Shown here piece by piece: positions 45,909-57,264 of a stretch of 64,000 nucleotides of DNA. The stretch's first letter is position 1. Every line of letters begins with the position of its first letter. The notes beneath the pieces were generated by a model. It did not search any database and was not told the DNA's origin. It saw only the letters and a list, made by a program, of their open reading frames with translations. This DNA is from Tianweitania aestuarii. GTDB lineage: Bacteria > Pseudomonadota > Alphaproteobacteria > Rhizobiales > Rhizobiaceae. The stretch spans positions 1 to 64,000 of the forward strand of contig NZ_JAFMNX010000005.1 of the NCBI RefSeq assembly GCF_018457165.1, read 5' to 3'. The position numbers and the translations under genes were made by a program.

Positions 45909-47024
45909 TTAGAGCTGCTCGTAGTTGTACTTGCCGTCGGCGTCCTTCTTCCACTGATACATCACGTAGTCAGCGTCGGTACGGTCGCCCTTGTCGTCGA
46001 AGGACAGTTCGCCGAGAACGGTCTTGAACGGACCCTTCTCGTGGATGGCCTTGGCAACTTCTTCCGGATCGTTCGAGCCGGCGGCAGCAGCGGCCTGCGC
46101 TATGATCTGGGCCGATGCGTAGGCATAAAGCGTGTAGGCTTCCGGCTCGAAGCCAGCGGCGCGGAACTTCTCGACCACTTCCTTCGCGTTCGGGTTCTTG
46201 CGCGGATCCGGGCCGAACGTGTTGTAGGTGCCGACCACGGCGTCGCCTGCGATCGAAGCCAGCTCGTTGGAAACGATGCCGTCGCCGGAGAACAGCGGAG
46301 CCTTGAGGCCCTGGTCAGCCGTCTGGCGGATCAGAAGGCCGGCTTCGGTGTGGAGGCCGCCCCAATAGATCAGCGTCACGCCGGCCTGCTTCATCTTGGC
46401 GATCAGCGCTGAGAAGTCCTTGTCGCCGGTGTTCACGCCTTCATACATGACTTCCGTCACGCCGGCTTCGTTGAGCGCCTTCTTGGTTTCGTCGGCAAGA
46501 CCCTGGCCATAAGGCGTCTTGTCGTGGATCACGGCAACCTTGGCGTCCTTCATGTTGTCGGCAATGTACTTGCCGGCAACGGCGCCCTGCTGGTCGTCAC
46601 GGCCGCAAACGCGGAACGTGTTCCACAAACCACGCTCGGTGAAGACCGGGTTGGTCGAGGCCGGGGTGATTTCGAGAATGCCGTTTTCGGCATAGACTTC
46701 AGACGCCGGGATCGAAACGCCCGAGTTGAAGTGGCCGATCACGAACTTCACGCCGTCGGCAGCGAACTTGTTGGCGACCGAAACGCCCTGCGTCGGATCT
46801 GCGGCGTCGTCGCCAACCGCGATCGTGATCTTCTCGCCGTTCATGCCGCCGGCTGCGTTGATGTCTGCAACCGCCTGTTCGGCACCCTTTTGCAGCTGCG
46901 CGCCGAAGGCGGCATTTGCACCGGTGATCGGACCGCCGACACCCAGCACGACATCGGCGAAGGCGCTGCCGCTGAAGGCGACAAGCGCGCTCAAGGCGAC
47001 TGCTGATAACAGAGACTTCTTCAT
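45909..47024 (-). CDS. livJ: Branched-chain amino acid ABC transporter substrate-binding protein
   Basis: The 371-residue periplasmic binding protein of the Leu/Ile/Val family (Peripla_BP_6) has a signal peptide ([20 protein letters not shown] then AFA) and the family segments [45 protein letters not shown] and [23 protein letters not shown] precedes the ATG at 47022-47024. It is downstream of the DUF6867 gene on the same strand but separated by 136 bases, so it may have its own promoter and higher expression. Confidence 0.93.
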   Translation of the reverse strand: MKKSLLSAVALSALVAFSGSAFADVVLGVGGPITGANAAFGAQLQKGAEQAVADINAAGGMNGEKITIAVGDDAADPTQGVSVANKFAADGVKFVIGHFNSGVSIPASEVYAENGILEITPASTNPVFTERGLWNTFRVCGRDDQQGAVAGKYIADNMKDAKVAVIHDKTPYGQGLADETKKALNEAGVTEVMYEGVNTGDKDFSALIAKMKQAGVTLIYWGGLHTEAGLLIRQTADQGLKAPLFSGDGIVSNELASIAGDAVVGTYNTFGPDPRKNPNAKEVVEKFRAAGFEPEAYTLYAYASAQIIAQAAAAAGSNDPEEVAKAIHEKGPFKTVLGELSFDDKGDRTDADYVMYQWKKDADGKYNYEQL

Positions 47025-47160
47025 GAGTGCACTCCCATTCACAAAAGCAGGCCTGGATGAAACTTCCGTGCGATGCCCACCCCTCGCAGAAAGCAGAGTT
47101 TGCCCATTTTCAGGCAGTTGTCACGCCGGATTCAAAGTGTTCCGGCGAGAATGGTGAAGA

Positions 47161-47508
47161 TCAACCCCTGGCCTTCCAGGACAAAGGGGATCCTTTTTCG
47201 TAGAGCCAACCATACTGGCGCACCATCTGGTTCGTGCGCGTGTACTGGTAGCCCAGAAAGCCGATGATCATCAGGATAATCGTGTCCACGAGGTAGAAGT
47301 GGAGCGAGAACATCGTGCCTTCGAACAGCGCGTGATGGATGAACCGCACGGCGATCCCTAAAGCCATCAGCGAAAAGAACAGCGACAGGTGGGACCGCCA
47401 GGTCAGCGCGCAGGCGCGGCCCGTCATCCATGCAGCCCATCCGCCGAGAATGAACGTGATGAAGAAGAATTCCCAGATATTGGCTTCTTCGTAAAGTAGA
47501 CCGCTCAC
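47161..47508 (-). CDS. DUF6867 family small membrane protein in the liv operon
   Basis: A 115-residue membrane protein with three hydrophobic helices. The start is a GTG at 47506-47508 with AGGAGA about 8 bases upstream; in-frame codons further up lie inside livF. It begins MSGLLYEEANIWEFFFITFILGGWAAWMTGR and ends QYTRTNQMVRQYGWLYEKG. Proteins like this (DUF6867) are found at this position in rhizobial branched-chain amino acid importer operons. No role is known; an accessory subunit is plausible. Confidence 0.82.
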   Translation of the reverse strand: MSGLLYEEANIWEFFFITFILGGWAAWMTGRACALTWRSHLSLFFSLMALGIAVRFIHHALFEGTMFSLHFYLVDTIILMIIGFLGYQYTRTNQMVRQYGWLYEKGSPLSWKARG

Positions 47509-47524
47509 GACATCGTCTCCTGCA

Positions 47525-48256
47525 TCAATGCCGCCCGCCTTCGAGATAGGCGGCGCGAACTTCCGGATTGGCGAGCAGGTCGCGCCCGCTGCCAGACATC
47601 GTAACGGCGCCGTTGACCATGACATAACCGCGATGGGCGAGTTTCAGCGCGCCAAAGGCGTTCTGTTCCACGAGAAAGACGGTGAGGCCTTCGGTGCGGT
47701 TGAGTTCGCGAATGGCATCGAAGATCTGCTTCACGATCAGGGGTGCGAGGCCGAGCGACGGTTCATCGAGCAGCAACAGCTTGGGTCGTGCCATCAAGGC
47801 GCGGCCGATCGACAGCATCTGCTGTTCGCCGCCAGACAGCGTGCCGCCGCGCTGATCGATGCGTTCCTTCAGGCGCGGAAAGAGGGTGAAGACCTTTTCC
47901 ACGTCCTGATCAAAATACTGCATATTGTCGAGGCTGGCGCCCATCTGCAGGTTTTCGCGCACGCTCATGCGCGGAAAGATGCGGCGGCCTTCCGGCGACT
48001 GCGCGATGCGCAACCGGGCGATCTCATGTGTCGGCATCGTAGTGATGTCGGTGCCTTCGAACACGATCCGGCCCGAGCGTGCATGCGGTGCGCCGCAGAT
48101 CGTCATCATCAGGGTCGACTTGCCGGCGCCATTGGCACCGATCAGGGCGACGATCTCGCCCTTGTTGACCGAAACGTCGACGCCGTTCAGTGCGCGGATG
48201 TTGCCATAGAAGGTTTCAACCTTTTCAACGGCGAGAAGGGCAGTTTGTCCCGTCAT
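47525..48256 (-). CDS. livF: Branched-chain amino acid ABC transporter ATP-binding protein LivF
   Basis: The 243-residue ATPase has Walker A IGANGAGKST, the signature LSGGEQQMLSIGRAL, and Walker B LLLLDEPSLGLAP, ending with the LivF-type GYVMVNGAVTMSGSG. Its ATG overlaps the livG stop by 4 bases (48253-48256). The DUF6867 gene begins 16 bases further on. Confidence 0.95.
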   Translation of the reverse strand: MTGQTALLAVEKVETFYGNIRALNGVDVSVNKGEIVALIGANGAGKSTLMMTICGAPHARSGRIVFEGTDITTMPTHEIARLRIAQSPEGRRIFPRMSVRENLQMGASLDNMQYFDQDVEKVFTLFPRLKERIDQRGGTLSGGEQQMLSIGRALMARPKLLLLDEPSLGLAPLIVKQIFDAIRELNRTEGLTVFLVEQNAFGALKLAHRGYVMVNGAVTMSGSGRDLLANPEVRAAYLEGGRH

Positions 48257-49311
48257 TGTGCTGGGCCTTTCGGTTTGACGGGATCGGTAGCGCCGGTCTG
48301 TGCCTCGACCTGAGCCGCTTTCGATGCGGCTGGCGAAGCGGGCACGATGGTCTCGCTGCCGGCTTCCTCGACCGTGTCTTCGATCGGGCCTTCGAACATG
48401 GAAGAGGTTTCGCTTGGGCCGAGTGCTGGCGGCGGCGCAACGTCGCCTTCTTCCAGAATATGGTCGTCGCCCACTTCCACCAAGGCGTCGGTTACTTCTT
48501 CGTCGTCGACGCCGAGATAAGCGGCAATCACCTTCGGATCGCTGCGCACAGACGCTGGGGTGCCATCGGAAATCTTGCGGCCATATTCCAGAACCACGAC
48601 GTGGTCGGAGATTTCCATCACAACGGCCATGTCGTGTTCGATCAGAAGGATGGAGGTGCCGGTGTCGCGCCGAATGCCGAGCAGCAACTCGTTGAGCGCG
48701 AGCGACTCCTTGGGGTTCAAACCGGCGGCGGGTTCATCGAGGCACAGAAGCTCGGGACCGGTGCACATGGCGCGCGCGATTTCGAGGCGGCGTTGTGCAC
48801 CATAAGACAGGTCGCCCGCCGGATCGTCTGCACGATCGATCAGGTTGGCCTTTTCCAGCCAGTAAACCGCCTTTTCGATCGATTCCCGGCTGGCATCCTT
48901 GTAGCTCTTGAGACCGAGCAGACCGAGCACGGTGAAGCCGGATGCGCGCATCAGGGCGTTGTGCTGGGCGACAAGCAGGTTTTCCAGCACGGTCATGCCG
49001 GAAAACAGGCGGATGTTCTGGAAGGTCCGCGCAACCTTGGCCTTGGCCGTGATCTGGAAGTCCGGCAGCCGTTCGAGAAGGAACTTCTCGCCCGACTGAC
49101 GGGTCATCGTGATCATGCCTTCGGTCGGCTTGTAGAAGCCGGTGATGCAGTTGAACACGGTGGTCTTGCCAGCACCATTCGGGCCGATCAGCGCAGTAAT
49201 CTCGCCGCGCGGTGCGGTGAAGGACAGGTCGCCGATGGCAACCAGGCCGCCGAACTTCATCGACAGGTGTTCAACCGACAGGATCGGCGTTTGCAGGTTC
49301 GTGTCAGCCAT
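48253..49311 (-). CDS. livG: Branched-chain amino acid ABC transporter ATP-binding protein LivG with long acidic tail
   Basis: This 352-residue ATPase has Walker A IGPNGAGKTT, the LivG-type VARTFQNIRLF segment, the signature LSYGAQRRLEIARAM and Walker B LLCLDEPAAGLNP. The canonical LivG ends near residue 267 (AAYLG); a further 85 residues, rich in Asp, Glu, Ala and Pro, follow with no recognisable domain. The tail is real coding sequence because the stop overlaps livF in the usual 4-nt way. It may interact with the DUF6867 protein or another regulator. Confidence 0.94.
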   Translation of the reverse strand: MADTNLQTPILSVEHLSMKFGGLVAIGDLSFTAPRGEITALIGPNGAGKTTVFNCITGFYKPTEGMITMTRQSGEKFLLERLPDFQITAKAKVARTFQNIRLFSGMTVLENLLVAQHNALMRASGFTVLGLLGLKSYKDASRESIEKAVYWLEKANLIDRADDPAGDLSYGAQRRLEIARAMCTGPELLCLDEPAAGLNPKESLALNELLLGIRRDTGTSILLIEHDMAVVMEISDHVVVLEYGRKISDGTPASVRSDPKVIAAYLGVDDEEVTDALVEVGDDHILEEGDVAPPPALGPSETSSMFEGPIEDTVEEAGSETIVPASPAASKAAQVEAQTGATDPVKPKGPAQ

Positions 49312-50729
49312 CAGCCGTGGCCTTCCTTGGTGAATGTCGAGGACACGGCGCGCGCTTCCTTGAGGTAGGCGGTGGGTTCTCGGCTGCCGACAAATCCGCG
49401 CGGCTTCCAGACCATGACAACAACCATGGCGATGCCGAACAGAAGCATGCGGTAGAGTTCGGGTGTGAAGGACTGGCCGAACACGATCTTGAGGAACTGC
49501 ATTTCGCGCAGGATTTCCATGCCGCCGATCATCACCAGCGCGGCGATCGCGATGCCCGACAGTGAGCCCATGCCGCCCAGAACCACGATGGCCAGGATAA
49601 TCGCCGACTGGAGGAACACGAAGCTTTCGGGATTGATGAAGCCCTGGCGTGCCGCAAAGAAGGCACCGGCAAAACCGCCGAACATCGCGCCGATCGCAAA
49701 AGCGGTGAGCTTGGTGTTGGTGGTGTTGATGCCGAGCGAACGGCAGGCGATCTCGTCTTCGCGCAAGGCTTCCCAGGCACGACCCACCGGCAAGCGGCGC
49801 AGGCGGATGGTGACAAAGGCGGTCAGCATCGCGAGCGCCAGGATCAGGTAATACAGGAAGATCGTATAGTAGGCGCCCGAGGGCCGCAGTGCGAACAGCG
49901 TGACGATCGATTCCGGCAGGACCTTCAAGATGTAGTCCGGCGAGGAAATGTTGAAGTCGAACAGGCCGAAGAAGGTGATCTTCGGAATGCCGGAAATACC
50001 GGCCGACCCGTTGGTGACTTCGCGCCAGTTGATGAGCACGAGGCGGATGATTTCACCGAAGGCGAGCGTCACGATGGCGAGATAATCGCCGCGCAGGCGC
50101 AGCACCGGGAAACCGAGAATGATGCCCCAGAACGCCGCCATGATGCCGGCGGCCGGAAGCAGGATCCAGAACGACAGGCCGAATTCGGTGCCGAGCAGCG
50201 CGTAGGCATAGGCGCCCACGGCATAGAAGGCGACATAGCCGAGGTCGAGCAGGCCGGCGAGGCCGACCACGATGTTCAAACCCCAGGCCAGCATCACATA
50301 GATCAGGACCTGGACGCCGAAGTTGTTGACCCATTTCAGCGAGCCCTGCAGGCCGGCCGTGGACAAGATGAAGATCGGATACAGCACGAGCAGTGCGATC
50401 ATGATCTTGAAGCGGTGGCGGCGGATAAAGGACTGGTCCTTTTCGTCCACCACGGCGATCGGCGCGCGATTGGCGCGGCGCCGGTCTACCGCCGGAATAA
50501 CGAAGGCGATGAACAGGAAGCGGCCGAGGGCGACGAGCGCAACCACGATCGCCAGCGTGACCCAATGGCTTTGCAGGATCAGCCGGTTGGAAATGTCCTG
50601 CGTGCTTTCCAGGCCGATAAAGAAGAAGAACAGTCCGAAGGAAAGCAGGGCCGCCCAAAGGGCCTGACGCGCTGCTTCGCCATAGGGGCTCGACGCTTGG
50701 CGCGTTGTGGTGTCCGAGATCGCTGTCAT
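49311..50729 (-). CDS. livM: Branched-chain amino acid ABC transporter permease LivM
   Basis: The 472-residue permease has an extended N-terminal region with three helices and the LivM core: [37 protein letters not shown] and the ATPase-contact segment [23 protein letters not shown]. Its stop overlaps the livG ATG by one base (TGATG at 49311). It pairs with LivH to form the inner-membrane channel. Confidence 0.95.
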   Translation of the reverse strand: MTAISDTTTRQASSPYGEAARQALWAALLSFGLFFFFIGLESTQDISNRLILQSHWVTLAIVVALVALGRFLFIAFVIPAVDRRRANRAPIAVVDEKDQSFIRRHRFKIMIALLVLYPIFILSTAGLQGSLKWVNNFGVQVLIYVMLAWGLNIVVGLAGLLDLGYVAFYAVGAYAYALLGTEFGLSFWILLPAAGIMAAFWGIILGFPVLRLRGDYLAIVTLAFGEIIRLVLINWREVTNGSAGISGIPKITFFGLFDFNISSPDYILKVLPESIVTLFALRPSGAYYTIFLYYLILALAMLTAFVTIRLRRLPVGRAWEALREDEIACRSLGINTTNTKLTAFAIGAMFGGFAGAFFAARQGFINPESFVFLQSAIILAIVVLGGMGSLSGIAIAALVMIGGMEILREMQFLKIVFGQSFTPELYRMLLFGIAMVVVMVWKPRGFVGSREPTAYLKEARAVSSTFTKEGHG

Positions 50730-50733
50730 GAAC

Positions 50734-51636
50734 TCAGACCTTTTCCACTTCCGGCCGGCCGAGAAGGCCAGAAGGCAGGAAGATCAGCACGATGGCGAGG
50801 ATCGAGAAGGCGGCCACGTCCTTGTAGTCGATGGAGAAGTAGGCCGACCACAGCGATTCGATGAGGCCGATCAGAAGACCGCCGAGCACAGCGCCCGGGA
50901 TCGAGCCGATGCCGCCGAGAACGGCCGCGGTGAAGGCTTTCACGCCGGGCACGAAGCCATCGGAGAAGGCGACCACGCCGTAATACATCAGGAACAGCGT
51001 ACCGGCGACGGCGGCAAGCGATGCACCCATGATGAAGGTGATGGAGATGGTGCGGTCGACATCGACGCCGAGCAGCGCGGCCATCTTGCGATCCTGCTCG
51101 CACGCTCTTTGCGCACGACCCAGCGAGGTCTTGTTGACGAGGTACCAGAACACGGTCAGCAGCACGATCGTGACCACGGCGATGACGATCTGCTTCAAGG
51201 AGATCGAGATGCCGAAGACGTTGTAGACGTCGCTGATCAACGGCGGGATCGGCTTGTTGCGCGGACCCTGCGTGACCTGAACGAAGTTCGACAGCGCGAT
51301 CGACATGCCGATGGCGGTGATCAACGGGGCCAGACGGAAGGAACCGCGCAGAGGGCGGTAGGCGACCTTTTCGATCGTCCAGTTGTAAAGGCTGGTCATG
51401 ATCATCGCGACGACCATCATGATCAATAGCGCAACCACGACCGGCACCGAATAGAACATGGCCGACAGGATCAGGAACACGATCAAGGCGACAAAAGCAC
51501 CGATCATGAAGATGTCACCATGGGCGAAATTGATCATGCCGATGATGCCGTAGACCATCGTATAGCCGATCGCGATCAGGCCATAGATCGATCCCAGCGT
51601 CAGCCCGTTGATAAGCTGCTGGATGAAATACTGCAT
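50734..51636 (-). CDS. livH: Branched-chain amino acid ABC transporter permease LivH
   Basis: The 300-residue permease begins [20 protein letters not shown] then [21 protein letters not shown], the diagnostic LivH opening, and has the ATPase-contact loop [25 protein letters not shown]. It is the first gene of the livHMGF-DUF6867 operon, four bases before livM. The 263 bases upstream contain the operon's promoter region; I see no clear known regulatory motif there. Confidence 0.95.
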   Translation of the reverse strand: MQYFIQQLINGLTLGSIYGLIAIGYTMVYGIIGMINFAHGDIFMIGAFVALIVFLILSAMFYSVPVVVALLIMMVVAMIMTSLYNWTIEKVAYRPLRGSFRLAPLITAIGMSIALSNFVQVTQGPRNKPIPPLISDVYNVFGISISLKQIVIAVVTIVLLTVFWYLVNKTSLGRAQRACEQDRKMAALLGVDVDRTISITFIMGASLAAVAGTLFLMYYGVVAFSDGFVPGVKAFTAAVLGGIGSIPGAVLGGLLIGLIESLWSAYFSIDYKDVAAFSILAIVLIFLPSGLLGRPEVEKV

Positions 51637-51899
51637 ACTTTTAGTCGCGCTCCCCGAGAATGTCGCAAACGAGGCCCGTTGCGCATTCTTCTAGTTACCC
51701 CGCCAAGTCGTAGCTGCTTGGCATGTGAATGCAACGCCAAACTTCTACGCCCATCGTCTAGCTTCGCGGAAGAAACGAGGCCCGGTAGAAGGCCTGCCCC
51801 CGCGCAAGTGGACCATTGTCTGGCTAGCATTGGCCTAAACCAGAGTCATCGCCTATTTTCGCCACATTCTCTTTCCGCTGCGGAATGTGCGACGTTTTC

Positions 51900-52898
51900 T
51901 TAAACGCTGAAGCCGTGGCGGAACGGATCGCGGTCGTCGATGAAGATGGTGTTGAAGCCGGTCTGGCGCGCCCAGCCGCCGATCGACGGGATGATCGCCG
52001 GCGTGCCTTCGACTTCCGTTTCCATCTCGACGCGGCCGTTGAAGATCGAGCCGATGATCGATTCATGCGCAAAGCTCTCGCCGACGGTCAGCTTTCCCTT
52101 GCCGTGAAGCTGCGCCATGCGTGCCGAGGTGCCGGTGCCGCAGGGCGAACGGTCGATGGCCTTTTCGCCGTAGAACACGGCATTGCGGCCATGCGCGCCG
52201 TCCACCGTCGGTGCACCGGTCCACTGGATGTGGCGCAAACCGTTGATGTCCGAGTTGCCGGGATGCACGAACTGGTAGCGCTCGTTCAGCCGTTCACGCA
52301 GAACGCGGCTCATGGCGATCAGCTCGCCGGCCGTATAGTCGGCCATATCGCGGTAGTTTTCCTGCGGATCGATGATGGCGTAGAAGTTGCCGCCATAAGC
52401 GATATCGACGGTGATGTCGCCGAGGCCGGGGCACTGGACGGCAAGTTCTTCGGCATAAAGGAAGGACGGCACATTGGTGATGCGCACTTCTTCCACGTAA
52501 TCGCCTTCCTGGCGGTATTCGGCAATCACCAGGCCGGCCGGTGTATCGAGGCGCAGTACGCCCGGCGTTTTCGGCTTCACCAGACCTTGTTCGATCGCCA
52601 TCGTCACCGTACCGATCGTGCCGTGGCCGCACATCGGCAGGCAGCCGGAGGTTTCGATGAAGAGGATGGCGATGTCGCAGTCGTCGCGCGTCGGCGGATA
52701 AAGGATCGAGCCTGACATCACGTCATGGCCGCGCGGTTCGAACATCAGGCCGGTGCGAATCCAGTCGTATTCGGCTTCGAAATGCGCGCGGCGTTCCAGC
52801 ATGGTCGCGCCATGGAGAAGCGGTGCGCCGCCTGAAACGAGGCGCACGGGATTGCCGCAGGTATGTCCATCGATGCAGGAAAAGGTGTGGCGAGCCAT
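51900..52898 (-). CDS. 4-hydroxyproline 2-epimerase (proline racemase family)
   Basis: The 332-residue enzyme epimerises trans-4-hydroxy-L-proline to cis-4-hydroxy-D-proline at C2. It has the catalytic cysteine pair of the family: Cys90 in LPMCGHGTIG and Cys253 in SPCGTGTSAR. A cysteine at the second site separates epimerases and racemases from the dehydratases, which have Thr. The ATG at 52896-52898 follows the oxidase gene by 8 bases, and the pair with a D-amino acid oxidase-like enzyme supports the hydroxyproline assignment over proline racemase. Confidence 0.92.
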   Translation of the reverse strand: MARHTFSCIDGHTCGNPVRLVSGGAPLLHGATMLERRAHFEAEYDWIRTGLMFEPRGHDVMSGSILYPPTRDDCDIAILFIETSGCLPMCGHGTIGTVTMAIEQGLVKPKTPGVLRLDTPAGLVIAEYRQEGDYVEEVRITNVPSFLYAEELAVQCPGLGDITVDIAYGGNFYAIIDPQENYRDMADYTAGELIAMSRVLRERLNERYQFVHPGNSDINGLRHIQWTGAPTVDGAHGRNAVFYGEKAIDRSPCGTGTSARMAQLHGKGKLTVGESFAHESIIGSIFNGRVEMETEVEGTPAIIPSIGGWARQTGFNTIFIDDRDPFRHGFSV

Positions 52899-52906
52899 GG
52901 GGGATC

Positions 52907-54154
52907 CTAGAAGCGATCGGCACGGAAGGGGTTGAGATCGAGCGGCGTGGGCTGGTCGAGCACGAGATCGCGGATCAGGCTGCCGGTTGCGGCGGCTTGC
53001 GTGAGGCCGAGATGGCCGTGGCCGAAGGCATAAAAGACGTTGTTTGCGCGCGCACGGCTGATGACCGGCAGCGAATCCGGCATGGACGGCCGATAGCCCA
53101 TCCATTCGCGCCCGCCTCTCGTGTCGAGACCGGGCAGAAAACGCTTTGCCTTGGTGAGCATGGCTTTCGAGCGCTCGTAATTTGCAGGACGCACGAGGCC
53201 GGCGAGCTCCACCGCGCCACCGACGCGCAAACCGGTTTCAAGCGGGGTAATGACAAAGCCGTCGCCGGAAAAGATCAGCTGCCGCTTCACGTCGAAGGCG
53301 GTGGTGGGCAGGGTGGTGTTGTAGCCGCGCTCGGTTTCCAGCGGGATGCGGTCGCCAAGATGGGCAGCGAGCTTGTGCGACCACGCGCCCGCGGCAACCA
53401 CCAGACGCCTGGCGCGGCGCGTTTCGCCATTGTCGAGATCGATCTGGATCGTGTTGCCCGCACCGATCGACCGCACGCCGGCTTCCACGAAACGCGCGCC
53501 GCGGCTTTCCGCATAGGCCCAGATCGCCTTGCCGAGCAGCTTGGGGTCGGAAACGGTTTTCCAGTCCGGCACGAAAGTGCCCTTGGTGAATTCGGGAGAC
53601 AGGCCGGGCTGAAGCGCTGCGAGCTCCGCGCCTTCAACATGGCGGAAGGCGATGCCGAAGCGATCGCGCGCATCCCAGCCGGGGAGCGAAGCTTCGAACT
53701 CGGCCTGGTCGCGGTAGAGTTCGAGCGAGCCGTCTTCGCGCAACATGGACCGCGTGTTTGAGCGCTCCATCAGCGCCATCCACTCGCGCTCGGCAACCCG
53801 CATCAAGCCGGCCTGCGCCTTGAGTGCGGTTTCGTAGTGATGAGCGGCGCTGGAGCGATGGAAGTGCCACAGCCAGGGCGCAAGCGTGGTGAAATAGGCC
53901 GGCGGGATCGACAGGGGACCGAGCGGATCGCGCAGCCAGCGCGGCAGATTGCGCAGCATGCCCTTTTGCGCCAGCGGCAGCACATCCGAAAAAGCGAAAG
54001 CGGCGGCGTTGCCGGAACTGGTTTCCTCGCAGATGCCGGTGCGGTCATAAACCGTCACGGCAAAACCTGCTTCGGCGAGCATGGCTGCGGTACAGATGCC
54101 GATGATGCCCGCGCCGATGATTGCCAGATCGTCCGGCGCCGCCGTGGTGGTCAT
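52907..54154 (-). CDS. FAD-dependent D-hydroxyproline dehydrogenase (D-amino acid oxidase family)
   Basis: The 415-residue FAD oxidoreductase has the dinucleotide motif LAIIGAGIIGICTAAMLAEAG followed by VYDRTGICEETSSGNAA, and the C-terminal FYAFGHGHLGLTQAAATGSLI typical of DadA-like enzymes. It likely oxidises cis-4-hydroxy-D-proline made by the epimerase encoded 8 bases downstream, yielding the pyrroline carboxylate. The ATG at 54152-54154, after AAGGA, gives the normal start. It is divergent from a GntR regulator. Other steps of the pathway (deaminase, semialdehyde dehydrogenase) are not here. Confidence 0.88.
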   Translation of the reverse strand: MTTTAAPDDLAIIGAGIIGICTAAMLAEAGFAVTVYDRTGICEETSSGNAAAFAFSDVLPLAQKGMLRNLPRWLRDPLGPLSIPPAYFTTLAPWLWHFHRSSAAHHYETALKAQAGLMRVAEREWMALMERSNTRSMLREDGSLELYRDQAEFEASLPGWDARDRFGIAFRHVEGAELAALQPGLSPEFTKGTFVPDWKTVSDPKLLGKAIWAYAESRGARFVEAGVRSIGAGNTIQIDLDNGETRRARRLVVAAGAWSHKLAAHLGDRIPLETERGYNTTLPTTAFDVKRQLIFSGDGFVITPLETGLRVGGAVELAGLVRPANYERSKAMLTKAKRFLPGLDTRGGREWMGYRPSMPDSLPVISRARANNVFYAFGHGHLGLTQAAATGSLIRDLVLDQPTPLDLNPFRADRF

Positions 54155-54272
54155 CGGGAGGTCCTTGATTGTCAAAAGCAAGCCACGGCAGAGATATCCG
54201 CGCCGTTTTCCGGCAGCCGAAATCATTCCACCGACCTGATCGCTAGGGCTCGTGTTGGCTTGTGTCAATCAC

Positions 54273-54282
54273 TGATATATCA
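54273..54282 (+). promoter_or_regulatory. Palindrome in the GntR/hydroxyproline intergenic region
   Basis: TGATATATCA is a perfect 10-bp palindrome located 9 bases before the start of the GntR gene. Two-fold symmetric AT-centred sites of this kind are typical for FadR/VanR-type GntR regulators. It could be the site through which the regulator controls itself and the divergent epimerase/oxidase genes. Confidence 0.4.
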
Positions 54283-54290
54283 AGGCGAGA

Positions 54291-54992
54291 ATGATTGATG
54301 ATCTTGATGTTCCGGTCGCCTCGAAGGCCTATCACGCGCTTGAAGAGATGATCGTGACCCTTGCGCTCGAGCCGGGAAGCACAACCACCGAAAGCCTGCT
54401 TGTGGAGCGCGTGGGACTTGGTCGCACGCCGGTGCGCGAGGCGATACAGCGTCTGGCATGGGAAGGGTTCCTGATCGTTCGACCGCGCACGGGGCTGCTC
54501 GTTGCGCCGCTGGACCCCGGCGGCTGGATCAAGGTGCTGGAAGCGCGGCGGGGGATCGAGATCGTGCTTGCCCGTTCGGCAGCCCTGTCGATCACGCCGG
54601 ATGCGCGCCGGCCGTTTCTGCAGGCATCGGAAGCGATGTATGCGGCGGCGGCGGCAAAGAACGACAAGGCGTTTCTGGTTGCCGACAAGCGATGGGACGA
54701 GGCGCTCGCTGCCGCATCGGACAATCCGTTCGCAGTGCGGGTCGCGGCACCCTTGCAAACGCATAGCCGCCGCTTCTGGTATCGCTTCAAGCGTGCCGAC
54801 AGTCTGGCTCAGGCGGCCAACCGCCATATCATGGTGATCGAAGCGGTTTTGCGCGGCGATGCCGATGGGGCAGCGGATGCCATGCAGCGGCTGATGGATA
54901 TGTTGCAAAAAGACGCCGAAGCTTCGCAGCCCGGCGTCTCTTTCAACTCAGAAAATGATGCGAAACGGCTGGTCGATGCCGCTGTCGTCTAG
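54291..54992 (+). CDS. GntR family transcriptional regulator (FCD type)
   Basis: The 233-residue regulator has an N-terminal winged HTH (LALEPGSTTTESLLVERVGLGRTPVREAIQRLAWEGFLIVRPRTG) and an all-helical FCD-type effector domain. It is divergent from the hydroxyproline epimerase/oxidase genes, so it probably represses them until hydroxyproline or a product is present. AAGGCGAGA precedes the ATG at 54291. The control target is inferred from position. Confidence 0.88.
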   Translation: MIDDLDVPVASKAYHALEEMIVTLALEPGSTTTESLLVERVGLGRTPVREAIQRLAWEGFLIVRPRTGLLVAPLDPGGWIKVLEARRGIEIVLARSAALSITPDARRPFLQASEAMYAAAAAKNDKAFLVADKRWDEALAAASDNPFAVRVAAPLQTHSRRFWYRFKRADSLAQAANRHIMVIEAVLRGDADGAADAMQRLMDMLQKDAEASQPGVSFNSENDAKRLVDAAVV

Positions 54993-55004
54993 ACCGTTTG
55001 CGGC

Positions 55005-55376
55005 TTAGGCGCTCGGGCCGATGTTGCCGCGGCTCTGCCAGCCATCACCGGCCGACAGGATGCAGGAGTTGCCATCGGTGCCGGTGGCGAGGATCGTCCA
55101 GGTGCCGGCGTCCGACACGAAGACTTCCAGAACCGCGCTCTGATCAACAACGCCCACCGACTGCGGGGCTTCCTTGAACTGGGCCGACAGCTTCTGCACG
55201 ATTTCGTTGCGAGCGCCGCAGGTATTCATCTGGTCCATCGTCTGCGACGCGACCTGGGCGGCGGCCGTCTGCTGGATCGGAGCGATGGGGGCTGCCGGAT
55301 CGGCGTGAATGGCCGGAGCCGACGCGAAGATGCCTGCAATGGCGACGGGGGCAAGAAGAGTTGCAATGCGGATCAT
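55005..55376 (-). CDS. Secreted hypothetical protein
   Basis: A 123-residue protein with a clear signal peptide (MIRIATLLAPVAIAGIFASA then PAIHA). The mature part is small with two cysteines (MNTCGARNEI and NSCILSAGDGW), possibly disulfide-linked, and a C-terminal SDAGTWTILATGTDGNSCILS strand pattern. I recognise similar short secreted proteins in rhizobia but no functional family. It converges on the GntR gene with 12 bases between the stops. Confidence 0.72.
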   Translation of the reverse strand: MIRIATLLAPVAIAGIFASAPAIHADPAAPIAPIQQTAAAQVASQTMDQMNTCGARNEIVQKLSAQFKEAPQSVGVVDQSAVLEVFVSDAGTWTILATGTDGNSCILSAGDGWQSRGNIGPSA

Positions 55377-55561
55377 GATCTTCTCCTCGAGAGCCTGGCG
55401 AACATCCGGAAGCCTCGCTTCTCATTTGTTCGCACCGGTCTGAATTCTTTGTCTCGCTGCTGCGGTTTCAGTCATGCGCTGCGATGATCAGATAAGTCTC
55501 GCGGGTTAACCTTGTTGCATCACGTTTTGTTGATCGAATGAAATCGCTCTTGACGGAACTA

Positions 55562-55589
55562 AAAAGGCGGCACTGGTATGCCGCCTTTT
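55562..55589. terminator. Rho-independent terminator after mmsA
   Basis: AAAAGGCGGCA (55562-55572) pairs perfectly with TGCCGCCTTTT (55579-55589), loop CTGGTA, with T-runs on both strands. On the minus strand it follows the mmsA stop at 55614. Confidence 0.92.
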
Positions 55590-55613
55590 CCTAAAATTAA
55601 CGATAAAACCGTA

Positions 55614-57110
<1,497 letters not shown>

Positions 57111-57264
57111 TGTGTTCTCCCTGATCTCACCTTGGAGCGATGATGGCCCACTGTGCCTCGCTCACGCTTCGCGCGCAACGCGAGGGAAAACGCAGCCGTT
57201 GTGCATGAATTGATGTCGCATCCGGTTTCGTCCTACAATCCTCGCAAGGCTGGAGCGCATCGCG

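Noticed and set aside
51637-51899. Inverted repeat CACATTC/GAATGTG near 51865-51890 as a terminator
   Set aside because: The arms are only 7 bp around a 13-base loop and there is no T-run on either strand.
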